Shown piece by piece: positions 47,013 through 56,631 of a DNA stretch of 64,000 nucleotides. The stretch's first letter is position 1, and every line of letters begins with the position of its first letter. The translations under genes and the position numbers were made by a program. Origin of the DNA: Pseudoxanthomonas sacheonensis (GTDB taxonomy: Bacteria; Pseudomonadota; Gammaproteobacteria; Xanthomonadales; Xanthomonadaceae); assembly GCF_010093305.1 (NCBI RefSeq), contig NZ_PDWS01000010.1:79638-143637 (forward strand). Reading direction: 5' to 3'. Below the pieces are notes generated by a model, which was given only the letters and a program-made list of their open reading frames with translations, did not search any database and was not told the DNA's origin.

Positions 47013-48185
47013 TCAGCCTCGCCCATCGAACAGTTCGCGGCCTATCAGCATGCGGCGGATTTCGTTGGTGCCGGCGCCGATGGCGTACAGCTTGGCGTCG
47101 CGCAGCAGGCGTCCGGTGGGGTATTCGTTGATGTAGCCGTTGCCGCCCAGCGCCTGGATCGCTTCCAGCGCCACCTGCACGCAGGCTTCCGATGCGTGCA
47201 GCAGGCAGCCGGCGGCGGCGGCGCGGGAGACGTGGCCTGCGTCGTAGTCGCGGCCGACCTGATAAGCGTAGGCACGGCTGGATTGCAGCGCCGTGTACAT
47301 GTCGGCGATCTTGCCCTGCATCAGGCCGAAGGTGCCGATGGCCGCGTCGAACTGCTTGCGTTCGCGCACGTAGGGCAGGGCGGCGTCCAGCGCTGCCTGC
47401 ATGATGCCCAGCGGCCCGCCGCTGATCACCAGGCGCTCGGTGTTGAGACCGGCCATCAGCACTTTGACGCCGTTATCGACCTCGCCCAGCACGTTCTCGG
47501 CCGGAATCTCGCAGTCTTCGAACACCAGCTCGCAGGTGTTGCTGCCGCGCATGCCCAGCTTGTCCAGCTTCTGCGCGGTGCGGAAACCCTTCATGCCCTT
47601 CTCGACGATGAAGGCGGTCATGCACTTGGAACCGCATTCCTTGCCCGCGGTGCGCATGTACACCACCAGCACATCGGCCTCGGGGCCGTTGGTGATCCAC
47701 ATCTTGCTGCCGTTGGCCACCCATGCGTCGCCGCGCCGCTCGGCCCGGCAGCTCATCGAGCCGACCACGTCCGAACCGGCGCCCGGTTCGCTCATCGCCA
47801 GCGCGCCTTTCCATTCGCCGGTGCACAGCTTGGGCAGATACCTGTTGCGCTGCGCCTCGTTGCCGTTGGCGTACAGATTGGACACGCACAGGTTGGAATG
47901 GGCGACGTAGCTGAGCCCGACCGAACCGGACGCGCGCGAGATCTCCTCCATCGCCACCAGATGCGCCAGGTAGCCCATGTCGCTGCCGCCGTATTCGCCC
48001 GGCACGGTCATGCCCAGCAGTCCCAGTTCGCCCAGCTTGGGCCACAGGTCCTGCGGGAAAACGTTCTCGTGGTCGATCGCTTCGGCGCGCGGCGCGATCT
48101 CGCTGTCGGCGAAACGGCGTACCGCCTCGCGCAGCGCGTCGATCTCTTCGCCTAGCGGAAAAGCGTGGATTGAAACAGGTCGCAT
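47013..48185 (-). CDS. liuA: Isovaleryl-CoA dehydrogenase
   Basis: A 390-aa FAD acyl-CoA dehydrogenase oxidising isovaleryl-CoA to 3-methylcrotonyl-CoA. It shows [68 protein letters not shown] and [15 protein letters not shown]. The Glu in [16 protein letters not shown] occupies the catalytic position special to isovaleryl-CoA dehydrogenases. It is 37 nt downstream of the leucine dehydrogenase gene, same strand. Confidence 0.93.
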   Translation of the reverse strand: MRPVSIHAFPLGEEIDALREAVRRFADSEIAPRAEAIDHENVFPQDLWPKLGELGLLGMTVPGEYGGSDMGYLAHLVAMEEISRASGSVGLSYVAHSNLCVSNLYANGNEAQRNRYLPKLCTGEWKGALAMSEPGAGSDVVGSMSCRAERRGDAWVANGSKMWITNGPEADVLVVYMRTAGKECGSKCMTAFIVEKGMKGFRTAQKLDKLGMRGSNTCELVFEDCEIPAENVLGEVDNGVKVLMAGLNTERLVISGGPLGIMQAALDAALPYVRERKQFDAAIGTFGLMQGKIADMYTALQSSRAYAYQVGRDYDAGHVSRAAAAGCLLHASEACVQVALEAIQALGGNGYINEYPTGRLLRDAKLYAIGAGTNEIRRMLIGRELFDGRG

Positions 48186-48222
48186 TCGGTCCTCCCTCCT
48201 TTTGCGGCCTTCGCGGCTGGCG

Positions 48223-49323
48223 TCAATGCTCGCCGCGCAGGTGTCCCATGAAACGGGGTGCGGTACGTCCCAGCGGCAACTTCAGTTTGCCGATCGAAGC
48301 GATGCGCGCCTCGGCGATGCGGTCGGCCGCGTACTGCGGCGCGATGCCTTCGCGTTCGGAGAGCTCGAAGATGCTGCCGACGTTGTGGTAGATGTTGCGC
48401 ATCAGGCGCATCGCGCGTTCGCGGTTGTAGCCGTCGATCTCCAGCGACACGTTCATCACCCCGCCTGCGTTCACCGCGTAGTCCGGTGCGTACAGGATGC
48501 CGCGCTTGGCGGCCTCGTCGCCGGTCACGTGCGACATCTGGTTGTTGGCGGTGCCGCAGATGATCTTGGCCTTGAGACGCGGCAGGGTTTCGGCGTTGAT
48601 CGCGTATTCCATCGCGCAGGGCGAGAACACATCCACCGGCAGGTCGTAGATCTCGTCGGGCTTGACCGCCTCGGCGCCGTATTCCTCGACCGCGCGTTCC
48701 ACCAGCGCCGGGTTCAGATCGGCCACGAAAAGTTTGGCGCCGCGTTCCTTCAGCAGCTTCAGGAACTCCATGCCGATGTGGCCCAGGCCCTGCACGGCGT
48801 AGCTGTATTTGCCGATTTCCTCGTTGCCGAACTTCTTGTTCAAGGTGGCCATCAGGCCCTGCAGCGCGCCATAGGCGGTGAACGGCGCCGGGTCGCCGGA
48901 ACCGCCATGCACCTGGTGCACGCCGACCACGTACTCGGTCTCGCGGTAGACGTTTTCCATGTCGTTGACGTCGGTGCCCATGTCCTCGGCGGTGATGTAG
49001 CGGCCGCCCAGAGAGTCGACATAGCGGCCGAAACCGCGGAAAGCGGTCTCGGTTTTGTCGGTGGCCGGGTCGCCGATCAGGATCGCCTTGCCGCCGCCGA
49101 CGTTCAGGCCGGCCAGCGCGTTCTTGTAGGTCATGGTGCGGCTGAGCCGCAGTGCGTCGGTCAGCGCGGCCTGGGTGTTGGGGTAGGGCCGCATGCGCAC
49201 GCCGCCCAGTGCGGGGCCGAGCACGGTGCTGTGGATGGCGATGATCGCCTTCAGGCCTGCGTCCTTGTTGTTGCAGAACACCACCTGTTCGTGGCCGGAC
49301 GTGTCGAGGGTTTCGAAAATCAT
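48223..49323 (-). CDS. Leucine dehydrogenase (Glu/Leu/Phe/Val family)
   Basis: A 366-aa NAD-dependent amino acid dehydrogenase. The N-terminal domain has [15 protein letters not shown] and [13 protein letters not shown] with the catalytic lysine; the Rossmann domain has [24 protein letters not shown] and [14 protein letters not shown]. It deaminates leucine, valine and isoleucine to keto acids, both feeding the liu pathway and supplying starters for branched fatty acids. ATG 49323 begins the typical [16 protein letters not shown]. Confidence 0.92.
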   Translation of the reverse strand: MIFETLDTSGHEQVVFCNNKDAGLKAIIAIHSTVLGPALGGVRMRPYPNTQAALTDALRLSRTMTYKNALAGLNVGGGKAILIGDPATDKTETAFRGFGRYVDSLGGRYITAEDMGTDVNDMENVYRETEYVVGVHQVHGGSGDPAPFTAYGALQGLMATLNKKFGNEEIGKYSYAVQGLGHIGMEFLKLLKERGAKLFVADLNPALVERAVEEYGAEAVKPDEIYDLPVDVFSPCAMEYAINAETLPRLKAKIICGTANNQMSHVTGDEAAKRGILYAPDYAVNAGGVMNVSLEIDGYNRERAMRLMRNIYHNVGSIFELSEREGIAPQYAADRIAEARIASIGKLKLPLGRTAPRFMGHLRGEH

Positions 49324-49531
49324 GGGAGGGCTCCGAATTGCGCTGCCTGCTGGCTGCTGCAAGTTGCCAAGAACTGTGCCTAAAGGGTTGACTGGAAACA
49401 AAAAAGCGACGTTGCCAAAGCGGGGCAAGGGCGTCGCATGCGCACAGTCTAATCCAATCGCTGTGATGGGGTTCGCACCAGTCCAGCATCGGCTACTACA
49501 ATGAAAAGCTGTCCCGGCCAACAGTCTCCTG

Positions 49532-51136
49532 ATGTCCCTCCCGATGTCCGATGCCTCCTTGAGAACGTGGGAACTTGCGGAAAGATCCGCACGGGAAGGC
49601 GATCTGGACCATGCCCGCACAGGCTACGAATCATTGCTACGGGACGCGGCCTGGGTGCTGCCCGCTCGCTTGCGCTTGTCCGGGGTCGCGTTGGCCGAAG
49701 GCCGTGTTCGTGAGGCTACCCTGCATGCATTGGAAGCCTATGCGGCCCGCGAGCCCGATGGTGTGTTGATGGAAGCCCTGTGCGCCCAGCTGATTAAGGT
49801 GGGCGAACTGCAGGCTGCCGTGGATTGCGCGGCTTCCCCGGCCGTAGCCTCGTCCGCGGACACGGCGGTCCTGGCCGGCGTGGGCAGACTGATGAACGAA
49901 CAGTCGCTGCCTGACCTTGCGCTGCCCTTGCTGCAACGCGCTCAGGCACTGGGCGACGGATCCCCGGCGCTGCAGTACCAAATGGGCTTATGCCGTATGT
50001 ATTTGGGTGATCTGGACGCTGCGCAAAGCGCCTTGGCCCGATGCCTGGCCGCCGAACCTGGTCACCCTGCCGCGTTGCGGCTGCGCTCGAAGCTGCGCCG
50101 TGCGAGTCCGTCGCAGAATAATGTGGAAGAGCTGCGTAGCGCTTTGCACCGAATGGAACCGAAGCATAGCGATGTTCCGCTACTGCACTACGCGTTGTTC
50201 AAGGAACTGGACGAGCTGGGCCAGGAAGCTGCAGCCTGGTCGGAGCTGGAGCGGGGCATGCGCTCGCGCAGAAGTCAACTTCAGTACGACGCGTCGACCG
50301 AATCCAGCCTGTTCGATCACCTGCTGGGGATGCGCATCGTGCCGGAAACCGTCGATACCACATCGATCGATGGCCCGGTTCCGATCTTCATCGTCGGCAT
50401 GCCGCGATCCGGGACGACATTGTTGGAGCGTATCCTGGGCGCGCATCCTGACGTCGCCGACGTTGGCGAACTACGCGACTTCACCGCGCAACTGCGCTGG
50501 TCCTGCGAAGTCATGGGCGGGCCCCACCTCGATCTTCCGCTTGCGCGCGCTGCGGAAAGCGCCGACTGGAAAACGGTCGGACAACGCTATCTTGCGCATA
50601 CGCAATGGCATGCTGGCGGCAAGCGCTTCTATACGGACAAACTGCCTTCCAACTTCATCAATATCGGCTACATCGCCCGGGCGCTTCCGCAGGCGAGGAT
50701 ACTGCACCTTGTCCGCGAACCCATGGACACCTGCTTCTCCAATCTCAAGGAATTGTTCGTGGGCGCCTATCCGCACAGCTATGACCAACAGGAAATGGCC
50801 GCGCATTTCCTGCACTATCGCCGCCTGATGGCGCATTGGCACACGCAGTTTCCAGGTCGCGTCTTCGATGTGAATTACGCCCGATTGGTCGCAGCGCCCG
50901 CCGAAGCGGCACGCGAGGTACTGGAGTTCTGCGGGCTTCCCTGGCAACCCGGGGTCACCGCCATTGAAGCGCGGGCCGGCAGGGTGGCGACGGCCAGCGC
51001 CATACAAATGCGTGAACCCATCCATCAGCGCTATGTTGGCCAATGGCGGCGATACGGCCAGTGGTTGGCGCCGTTGCACAAGGCGCTTGCCGCAGGCGGA
51101 TTGGCCGACCTGGACGATTTCGAATCGACGGCTTGA
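49532..51136 (+). CDS. TPR-containing sulfotransferase family protein
   Basis: A 534-aa protein. Residues about 1-220 are tetratricopeptide-like helices (ALPLLQRAQALGDGSPALQY and others). The C-terminal half is a sulfotransferase domain with the 5'-phosphosulfate loop in IFIVGMPRSGTTLLERIL (about residues 287-304), VGELRDF, the KLPSNFINIGYIARALPQAR segment and the downstream RRLMAHWHTQFPGRVFDVNY. It probably transfers sulfate from PAPS to an unknown acceptor. It is divergent from the leucine dehydrogenase gene. Confidence 0.85.
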   Translation: MSLPMSDASLRTWELAERSAREGDLDHARTGYESLLRDAAWVLPARLRLSGVALAEGRVREATLHALEAYAAREPDGVLMEALCAQLIKVGELQAAVDCAASPAVASSADTAVLAGVGRLMNEQSLPDLALPLLQRAQALGDGSPALQYQMGLCRMYLGDLDAAQSALARCLAAEPGHPAALRLRSKLRRASPSQNNVEELRSALHRMEPKHSDVPLLHYALFKELDELGQEAAAWSELERGMRSRRSQLQYDASTESSLFDHLLGMRIVPETVDTTSIDGPVPIFIVGMPRSGTTLLERILGAHPDVADVGELRDFTAQLRWSCEVMGGPHLDLPLARAAESADWKTVGQRYLAHTQWHAGGKRFYTDKLPSNFINIGYIARALPQARILHLVREPMDTCFSNLKELFVGAYPHSYDQQEMAAHFLHYRRLMAHWHTQFPGRVFDVNYARLVAAPAEAAREVLEFCGLPWQPGVTAIEARAGRVATASAIQMREPIHQRYVGQWRRYGQWLAPLHKALAAGGLADLDDFESTA

Positions 51137-51143
51137 ATAATAC

Positions 51144-51160
51144 GAACGGTCGTGCTATTT
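51144..51160. promoter_or_regulatory. Candidate TetR operator 1
   Basis: GAACGGTCGTGCTATTT, 9 nt before the TetR start, recurs inverted with one mismatch at 51826-51842 near the start of the hydrolase gene. The core ACGA-N4-TCGT is palindromic. Such a pair flanking a TetR gene suggests autoregulation. Confidence 0.5.
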
Positions 51161-51168
51161 AGTTGTCC

Positions 51169-51768
51169 ATGACACCCGCAGCCGTCACTTCCAAAGGCAC
51201 CGCAACGCGCGAACTGATAGTGGAACGCGCTTTCGGCATCGCCCGTCGCAATGGGTTGGAAGGCCTGTCCATCGGCGAGCTGGCCACTGCGGTGGGCATG
51301 TCCAAGAGCGGGGTGTTCGCCCATTTCGGCTCCCGCGAAGACCTGCAGCTCAGCGTGTTGGAGTGGACCGCGCAGCGTTTCACCGAAACCGTGGTGCGTC
51401 CCGCGCTAGCCCAGCCGCGCGGTTTGCCGCGCCTGCGCGCCATCGTCTCGGGCTGGTTCGACTGGGTGCTGATGAACGAGGAAGGCTGCGTGATCCTGGC
51501 CGCCGCCGGCGAATACGACGGCCGCCCGGGCCCGATGCGCGACCGCATCGTTGGCTGGCTGAGCCAGTGGAACGCGCAGTTGGCCAAGGCGGTGACCCAT
51601 TGCATCGAATCCGGCGAACTGGCCGCCGACACCGACCCCGAACTCATGGCCTTCGAGCTGGCTGCGCTCGCCGATGGCCTGCACAACACACGCCTGATCG
51701 ACCCGGCGCGTGCCGAAGACATGGCGCGTCGTTCGTTCGAACGCCTGATCCGTTCCTACTCCCGCTGA
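51169..51768 (+). CDS. TetR-family transcriptional regulator
   Basis: A 199-aa regulator. The N-terminal helix-turn-helix is GLSIGELATAVGMSKSGVFA then HFGSREDL; the C-terminal ligand domain begins about residue 70 (RPALAQPRGLPRLRAIVSGW). The ATG at 51169 is used; an in-frame TTG at 51163 is less likely, and no strong ribosome site is seen for either. It is followed after 34 nt by an alpha/beta hydrolase gene that it likely controls. Confidence 0.88.
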   Translation: MTPAAVTSKGTATRELIVERAFGIARRNGLEGLSIGELATAVGMSKSGVFAHFGSREDLQLSVLEWTAQRFTETVVRPALAQPRGLPRLRAIVSGWFDWVLMNEEGCVILAAAGEYDGRPGPMRDRIVGWLSQWNAQLAKAVTHCIESGELAADTDPELMAFELAALADGLHNTRLIDPARAEDMARRSFERLIRSYSR

Positions 51769-51802
51769 ACCCCACCGACTGAAACCCACGGAGGTCGTCG
51801 CC

Positions 51803-52744
51803 ATGGCTGTCATCGCTAAACCCAGAAATAGCACGATCGTTCTAAAATCCCTGCTGGCCTCGCTGCGCTTTGCCACGATGCGCGCCGGTTTCGCCGTCGG
51901 CGGATGGCTGATGCCCGAGGCGACCCTGCATCGCGCGTTCCGTCTGTTCGGCACGCCGATGCCCGGTGCGCGGGAACGGGCGCTGGCCGCCGACACTCTG
52001 GGCGCGCGCATCGAACTGCTGGAACACGGCGAGCACCGGGTCGCCGCCTATCTCTGGGGCGATCCTGCGCACCAGCCGCTGGTGCTGCTGGCGCACGGCT
52101 GGTCGAGTTTCGGTTTGCGCTTCGCGCCCTGGATACGCGCGTTGCGCCAGGCCGGGTATGCGGTAATCACCTTCGACCAACTGGCGCATGGCCGCAGCAG
52201 CGGCCGCCGCGCCACGCTGCCTTCCTTCGCCGAAACCCTGTTCCAGGTCGCCAAGCACTACGGGCCGTTGTCCGCGGTGGTCGGCCACTCGCTGGGCGGC
52301 GCGGCCACCATGCTGGCATTGTCGAAGGGGATGCAGGCCGAGCGCACCGTGCTGATCGCGCCGGCCGCCGATCCCATGGCCGCCGCCGATCGTTTCGGGC
52401 GCGCGGTGGGACTGGCGCAATCGCTGCGCGACCGCCTCTTCGACGAGTGGGAGAAACGCTTCCACATTCCGGTCGCAGGCATGCAGGTCCACGTCAACGC
52501 TCCCTTCATCGCGCGCCCGGCGCTGGTCGTGCACGACCTGGAGGACCGGGAAGTGCCATGGGCGGAAGGCGAACGCTATGCGCGTTACTGGCCGCAGGCG
52601 CGCCTGCTCACCACTTCCGGACTGGGGCACCACCGTGTTGCCGCGGAACCGCAAGTGATCGCCGAAGCATTGCGGTTCCTCAAGGGAGAAACCGTCGGCG
52701 AACGCGTCGTCTCCTCGCCCAATCTGCCGTTCGGCATCGCCTGA
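51803..52744 (+). CDS. Alpha/beta hydrolase
   Basis: A 313-aa alpha/beta hydrolase with oxyanion-region LLAHGWSSFG, nucleophile Ser163 in GHSLGGAA, probable Asp in VVHDLEDREVPW and His in SGLGHHRVA. GGAGG at 51790-51794 sits 8 nt before ATG 51803, which decides the start. However, the first 25 codons are poorly conserved-looking and contain the inverted TetR operator copy; a second ATG at 51878 would start at the more typical MRAGFAVGGW. Substrate unknown. Confidence 0.85.
   Translation: MAVIAKPRNSTIVLKSLLASLRFATMRAGFAVGGWLMPEATLHRAFRLFGTPMPGARERALAADTLGARIELLEHGEHRVAAYLWGDPAHQPLVLLAHGWSSFGLRFAPWIRALRQAGYAVITFDQLAHGRSSGRRATLPSFAETLFQVAKHYGPLSAVVGHSLGGAATMLALSKGMQAERTVLIAPAADPMAAADRFGRAVGLAQSLRDRLFDEWEKRFHIPVAGMQVHVNAPFIARPALVVHDLEDREVPWAEGERYARYWPQARLLTTSGLGHHRVAAEPQVIAEALRFLKGETVGERVVSSPNLPFGIA
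51826..51842. promoter_or_regulatory. Candidate TetR operator 2 (inverted, inside the hydrolase N-terminus)
   Basis: AAATAGCACGATCGTTC is the reverse complement of operator 1 (51144-51160) with one mismatch; its core GCACGATCGTTC is nearly palindromic. It overlaps codons 8-14 of the hydrolase as annotated. Confidence 0.45.
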
Positions 52745-52851
52745 ACCTCCTAGCAGGCGATGCATACGGGTGGGCATGGAGGCCCACCCACCTTTGACTA
52801 ACGTGCGCGACGTTACAATTGCCGCTTGTTCACTTGCACGTGAGGGCGCGC

Positions 52852-55800
52852 ATGAGCACGCCGGCTTCGAATCTTCCCGCCACACAGAGCGACAACACCC
52901 CGCTGCGCTTCGTCACCGCCGCCAGCCTGTTTGACGGGCACGATGCGGCGATCAACATCATGCGCCGCCTGATCCAGGGGCAGGGCGCCGAAGTGATCCA
53001 CCTGGGCCACAACCGCAGCGTCGAGGACGTGGTGCGCGCCGCGCTGCAGGAAGACGCCGACGCCATCGCCCTGTCGTCCTACCAGGGCGGGCACGTCGAA
53101 TACTTCAAGTACATGGTCGACATGCTGGCCGAGCGCGGCGCCAGCCATATCCGCGTGTTCGGCGGCGGCGGCGGCACCATCACCCCGGAGGAAATCCGCG
53201 AGCTGCAGGCCTACGGCGTGGAACGCATCTACCACCCCAACGACGGCATGCACATGGGCCTGGTGCAGATGATCGAAGACGTGGTGGAACGCGCCAGCGC
53301 AGCACGGGAATCGGGAATCGGGAATTGGGAATCGGCAGAGCAGGGAATCGGTAAAGCGGCCTTGCCCGCGATCGATGACGAAATCGGCATCGGCAGGATG
53401 CTCAGCGCGATCGAAGATGGCGTCTTCAGCGAACCGGAGCTCGCCAAGCTCCGCAAACTATGGGCCACGGGCGGTTCCGATTCCCCATTCCCCATTCCCC
53501 ATTCCCGAATTCCAACGACACCGGTCGTTGGAATTACAGGCACCGGCGGCGCCGGCAAGTCCTCGGTCACCGACGAACTGTTGAACCGTTTCCTGGCCAG
53601 CTTCCCGCAGATGCGCATCGCGGTGATCTCGGTCGATCCCACCCGTCGCCGCACGGGCGGGGCGCTGCTGGGCGACCGCATCCGCATGAACTCGCTGCGC
53701 AGCCACCGCGTGTACATGCGTTCGATGGCCACGCGCCGCCAGCACGCGGCCACCAACATGGTGCTGAAGGATTGCATCGGTTTCCTCAAGGGCCTGGGCT
53801 ACGACCTGGTGATCGTGGAGACCGCCGGCATCGGCCAGAGCGATTCGGAAATCGTCGATCTGGTCGATTTCCCCATGTACGTGATGACCAGCGAGTATGG
53901 CGCTGCCAGCCAGCTGGAAAAGATCGACATGCTCGACTTCGCCGAGCTGATCGTGCTCAACAAATACGACAAGCGCGGCGCCGAAGACGCGCTGCGCGAC
54001 GTGCGCAAGCAGTGGAAGCGCAACCGCGCCGCCTTCCAGACCGCCGACGAAGACGTGCCGGCGTATCCCACCATCGCCAGCCAGTTCAACGACCCCGGCA
54101 TCAGCTGGATGTTCGCCAACCTGTGCCGGCTGTTGCGCGAAAAACTTTCGCTGCCCGCGCAGAAGTGGACGCCGCAGCTGGACACTTCGCTGAAGGAGCC
54201 GCGCGCCACCGTGCTGATTCCCGGTGCGCGCGTGCGTTACCTGGCCGAAATCGCCGAGCAGGGCAGGGGCATCAACAAGGCCGTCGAACAGCAGGCGGAA
54301 ATCGCCAGCCGCGCGCAGCACCTTTGGGAGTCGTTGCGCGAGATCGGCGACGAAAAGCTGCCCAGACAACTGGCGCTTTATGACACAAGCGACCTGCTGC
54401 CAGGTGCCGTAGGAGCGACGTCAGTCGCGACCGAATCTCTTGCTGACGATCCGTCCGAAGGCACGTCGGTCGCGACTCACGTCGCTCCTACGTCCAGCTC
54501 GCCAGACCGCTCTCTGCTCACGCTCCGCCAGCGCTACCAGGACGCAGTGCAGTCGTTGACCAACGAAAACCTGAAGCTCCTGCGCGACTGGCCGCAGCGC
54601 CTGAAGTCCATCACCGACGAACATTTCACCTACGAAGTGCGCGGCAAGGCCGTCACCGGCGAAAACTACCGCCAGTCGCTCAGCCACCAGCCCATCCCCA
54701 AGATCGCCGCTCCCACCTACAAATCCTGGGGCGAACTGCTGACCTTCCTGGGCAAGGAAAACCTGCCGGGCAGCTATCCCTACACCGGCGGCGTGTATCC
54801 GTACCGCCGCACCGGCGAAGACCCCATCCGCATGTTCGCCGGCGAAGGCACGCCGGAGCGCACCAACCGCCGCTTCCACTACCTGTCGGTCGGCCAGCCC
54901 GCCGCGCGCCTGTCCACTGCGTTCGACAGCGTCACCCTGTACGGCGAAGACCCCGCGCCGCGCCCGGACATCTACGGCAAGATCGGCAACTCCGGCGTCA
55001 ACATCCCGACGCTCGACGATATGAAGAAGCTGTATTCCGGCTTCGACCTGTGCTCGCCCACCACCAGCGTGTCGATGACCATCAACGGCCCGGCGCCGAT
55101 GATCCTGGCCATGTTCATGAACACCGCCATCGACCAGCAGGTGGAGCGGTACCTGAAGGAAGACGAGCAGCGCTGGAAACAAGCGCAGAAGACCATCGAC
55201 AAGCTCTTCGAAGGCCGCCAGCGTCCGCAGTACCACGGCGAATTGCCGCCGACCAACAACGGTCTTGGCCTGGGCCTGCTGGGCATCACCGGCGAACAGG
55301 TGGTCGATGCGGAAACCTACGCGCGCATCAGGGCGCAGACGCTCAAGACCGTGCGCGGCACGGTGCAGGCCGACATCCTGAAGGAGGACCAGGCGCAGAA
55401 CACCTGCATCTTCAGCACCGAATTCGCGCTGCGCATGATGGGCGACATCCAGCAGTACTTCGTCGACAACGGCGTGCGCAATTTCTATTCGGTGTCCATT
55501 TCCGGCTACCACATCGCCGAAGCCGGCGCGAACCCGATCTCGCAACTGGCGTTCACGCTGAGCAACGGCTTCACCATCGTCGAGTACTACCTGGCCCGCG
55601 GCATGAAGGTGGACGACTTCGCCGCCAACCTGTCGTTCTTCTTCAGCAACGGCATGGACCCGGAATACACGGTGATCGGCCGCGTCGCCCGCCGCATCTG
55701 GGCGCGCGCCATGCGCGAGCGCTACGGCGCCAACGAACGCTCGCAGATGATGAAGTACCACATCCAGACCTCGGGCCGCTCGCTGCACGCGCAGGAAATC

Positions 55801-56517
55801 CAGTTCAACGACATCCGCACCACGCTGCAGGCGTTGTACGCGCTGTTCGACAACTGCAACTCGCTGCACACCAACGCCTACGACGAGGCCATCACCACGC
55901 CGACCGAAGAGTCCGTGCGCCGCGCGGTGGCCATCCAGATGATCATCAACAAGGAGCTGGGCCTCAACTTCATCGAGAACCCATGGCAGGGCAGCTTCGC
56001 CGTGGACTACCTGACCGACCTGGTGGAAGAGGCGGTGTACAAGGAATTCGAAGCCATCAGCGAACGCGGCGGCGTGCTGGGCGCCATGGACACCATGTAC
56101 CAGCGCGGCAAGATCCAGGAAGAGTCGCTGTACTACGAACACAAGAAGCACGACGGCAGCCTGCCGCTGGTGGGCGTCAACACCTTCCTGCCGCGCGAGC
56201 ACGGCGGCGACATCGTCACCGAGATCGAGCTGATCCGTTCGACCGAGGAAGAGAAAGGCCAGCAGATCGCCAACGTGCTGGGCTGGCAGCGGTCGCGCAA
56301 CGCGCTGGCGCCGGACGGCGAGACCTCGCACGGCCATGTGGTGGAATCGGAGGACGTGGAAGTCCACGACGGCCACGGACTGGGCTATCTGCAGGACACC
56401 GCGCGCAACCGGCAGAACGTGTTCGCCGCGCTGATGGAAGCGGTGAAGACCCACTCATTGGGCCAGATCAGCCATGCGCTGTACGACGTGGGCGGGGAGT
56501 ACCGCAGGAACATGTAG
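52852..56517 (+). CDS. icmF: Fused isobutyryl-CoA mutase (IcmF)
   Basis: A 1221-aa fusion: B12-binding domain (about 12-145, [32 protein letters not shown]), G-protein chaperone MeaB-like domain (about 224-510; P-loop GTGGAGKS at 230-237, [27 protein letters not shown]), then linker and mutase barrel (about 570-1221; [49 protein letters not shown]). It interconverts isobutyryl- and n-butyryl-CoA. It is about 130 residues longer than the best known IcmF; the excess is at domain linkers, where in-frame repeats lie (53305-53335, 53477-53507, 54409-54491). Start ATG 52852 with GAGGG upstream. Confidence 0.92.
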   Translation: MSTPASNLPATQSDNTPLRFVTAASLFDGHDAAINIMRRLIQGQGAEVIHLGHNRSVEDVVRAALQEDADAIALSSYQGGHVEYFKYMVDMLAERGASHIRVFGGGGGTITPEEIRELQAYGVERIYHPNDGMHMGLVQMIEDVVERASAARESGIGNWESAEQGIGKAALPAIDDEIGIGRMLSAIEDGVFSEPELAKLRKLWATGGSDSPFPIPHSRIPTTPVVGITGTGGAGKSSVTDELLNRFLASFPQMRIAVISVDPTRRRTGGALLGDRIRMNSLRSHRVYMRSMATRRQHAATNMVLKDCIGFLKGLGYDLVIVETAGIGQSDSEIVDLVDFPMYVMTSEYGAASQLEKIDMLDFAELIVLNKYDKRGAEDALRDVRKQWKRNRAAFQTADEDVPAYPTIASQFNDPGISWMFANLCRLLREKLSLPAQKWTPQLDTSLKEPRATVLIPGARVRYLAEIAEQGRGINKAVEQQAEIASRAQHLWESLREIGDEKLPRQLALYDTSDLLPGAVGATSVATESLADDPSEGTSVATHVAPTSSSPDRSLLTLRQRYQDAVQSLTNENLKLLRDWPQRLKSITDEHFTYEVRGKAVTGENYRQSLSHQPIPKIAAPTYKSWGELLTFLGKENLPGSYPYTGGVYPYRRTGEDPIRMFAGEGTPERTNRRFHYLSVGQPAARLSTAFDSVTLYGEDPAPRPDIYGKIGNSGVNIPTLDDMKKLYSGFDLCSPTTSVSMTINGPAPMILAMFMNTAIDQQVERYLKEDEQRWKQAQKTIDKLFEGRQRPQYHGELPPTNNGLGLGLLGITGEQVVDAETYARIRAQTLKTVRGTVQADILKEDQAQNTCIFSTEFALRMMGDIQQYFVDNGVRNFYSVSISGYHIAEAGANPISQLAFTLSNGFTIVEYYLARGMKVDDFAANLSFFFSNGMDPEYTVIGRVARRIWARAMRERYGANERSQMMKYHIQTSGRSLHAQEIQFNDIRTTLQALYALFDNCNSLHTNAYDEAITTPTEESVRRAVAIQMIINKELGLNFIENPWQGSFAVDYLTDLVEEAVYKEFEAISERGGVLGAMDTMYQRGKIQEESLYYEHKKHDGSLPLVGVNTFLPREHGGDIVTEIELIRSTEEEKGQQIANVLGWQRSRNALAPDGETSHGHVVESEDVEVHDGHGLGYLQDTARNRQNVFAALMEAVKTHSLGQISHALYDVGGEYRRNM
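53305..53507. repeat. GGGAATC-type inverted repeat pair within icmF
   Basis: Arms 53305-53335 (CGGGAATCGGGAATCGGGAA...) and 53477-53507 (ending CCATTCCCCATTCCCG) are 31-bp reverse complements with three mismatches. Both are translated in frame in the B12/G-domain linker ([18 protein letters not shown] and [13 protein letters not shown]). Confidence 0.88.
54409..54491. repeat. REP hairpin, GTAGGAGC family, inside icmF (copy 6)
   Basis: A 24-bp inverted repeat with one mismatch (arms 54409-54432 and 54468-54491), translated as VGATSVAT ... SVATHVAPT between the G-domain and the mutase domain. The frame used reads GTA-GGA-GCG and so avoids the TAG that ends other genes in this family. Confidence 0.93.
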
Positions 56518-56581
56518 TGGCGCAGGGATGTCGGTAGCCCTTCAGGTTCTGCGACAGCGACACCAGTCGCTACCCCAGGCG

Positions 56582-56613
56582 TAAAAAAAGCGGGAGCCGA
56601 ATGGCTCCCGCTT
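56582..56613 (-). terminator. Rho-independent terminator between icmF and the Gly/Ala-rich gene
   Basis: Arms AAGCGGGAGCC and GGCTCCCGCTT around GAAT. On the minus strand it is followed by seven T (A-run 56583-56589), ending the 56632-57642 gene; on the plus strand the tail CTTTGCATTG may also serve icmF. Confidence 0.88.
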
Positions 56614-56631
56614 TGCATTGCACTCGATCAT

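Noticed and set aside
49388..49502. Promoter for the TPR-sulfotransferase gene (TACAAT at 49497-49502)
   Set aside because: The -10 is good but no -35 at acceptable spacing was found.
52794..52819. Promoter for icmF (TTGACT and TACAAT)
   Set aside because: The spacer is only 14 bp, too short for a standard sigma-70 promoter.
53305..53340. The GGGAATC heptads as a CRISPR or VNTR array
   Set aside because: No unique spacers and only about four units; they form an inverted pair with 53477-53507 and are translated, so they are better read as a repeat insertion.
54421..56454. A 677-codon open frame antisense to the IcmF mutase domain
   Set aside because: Composition (Val/Ala/His/Arg/Gln rich) and lack of any domain mark it as the complement of a strongly biased gene.
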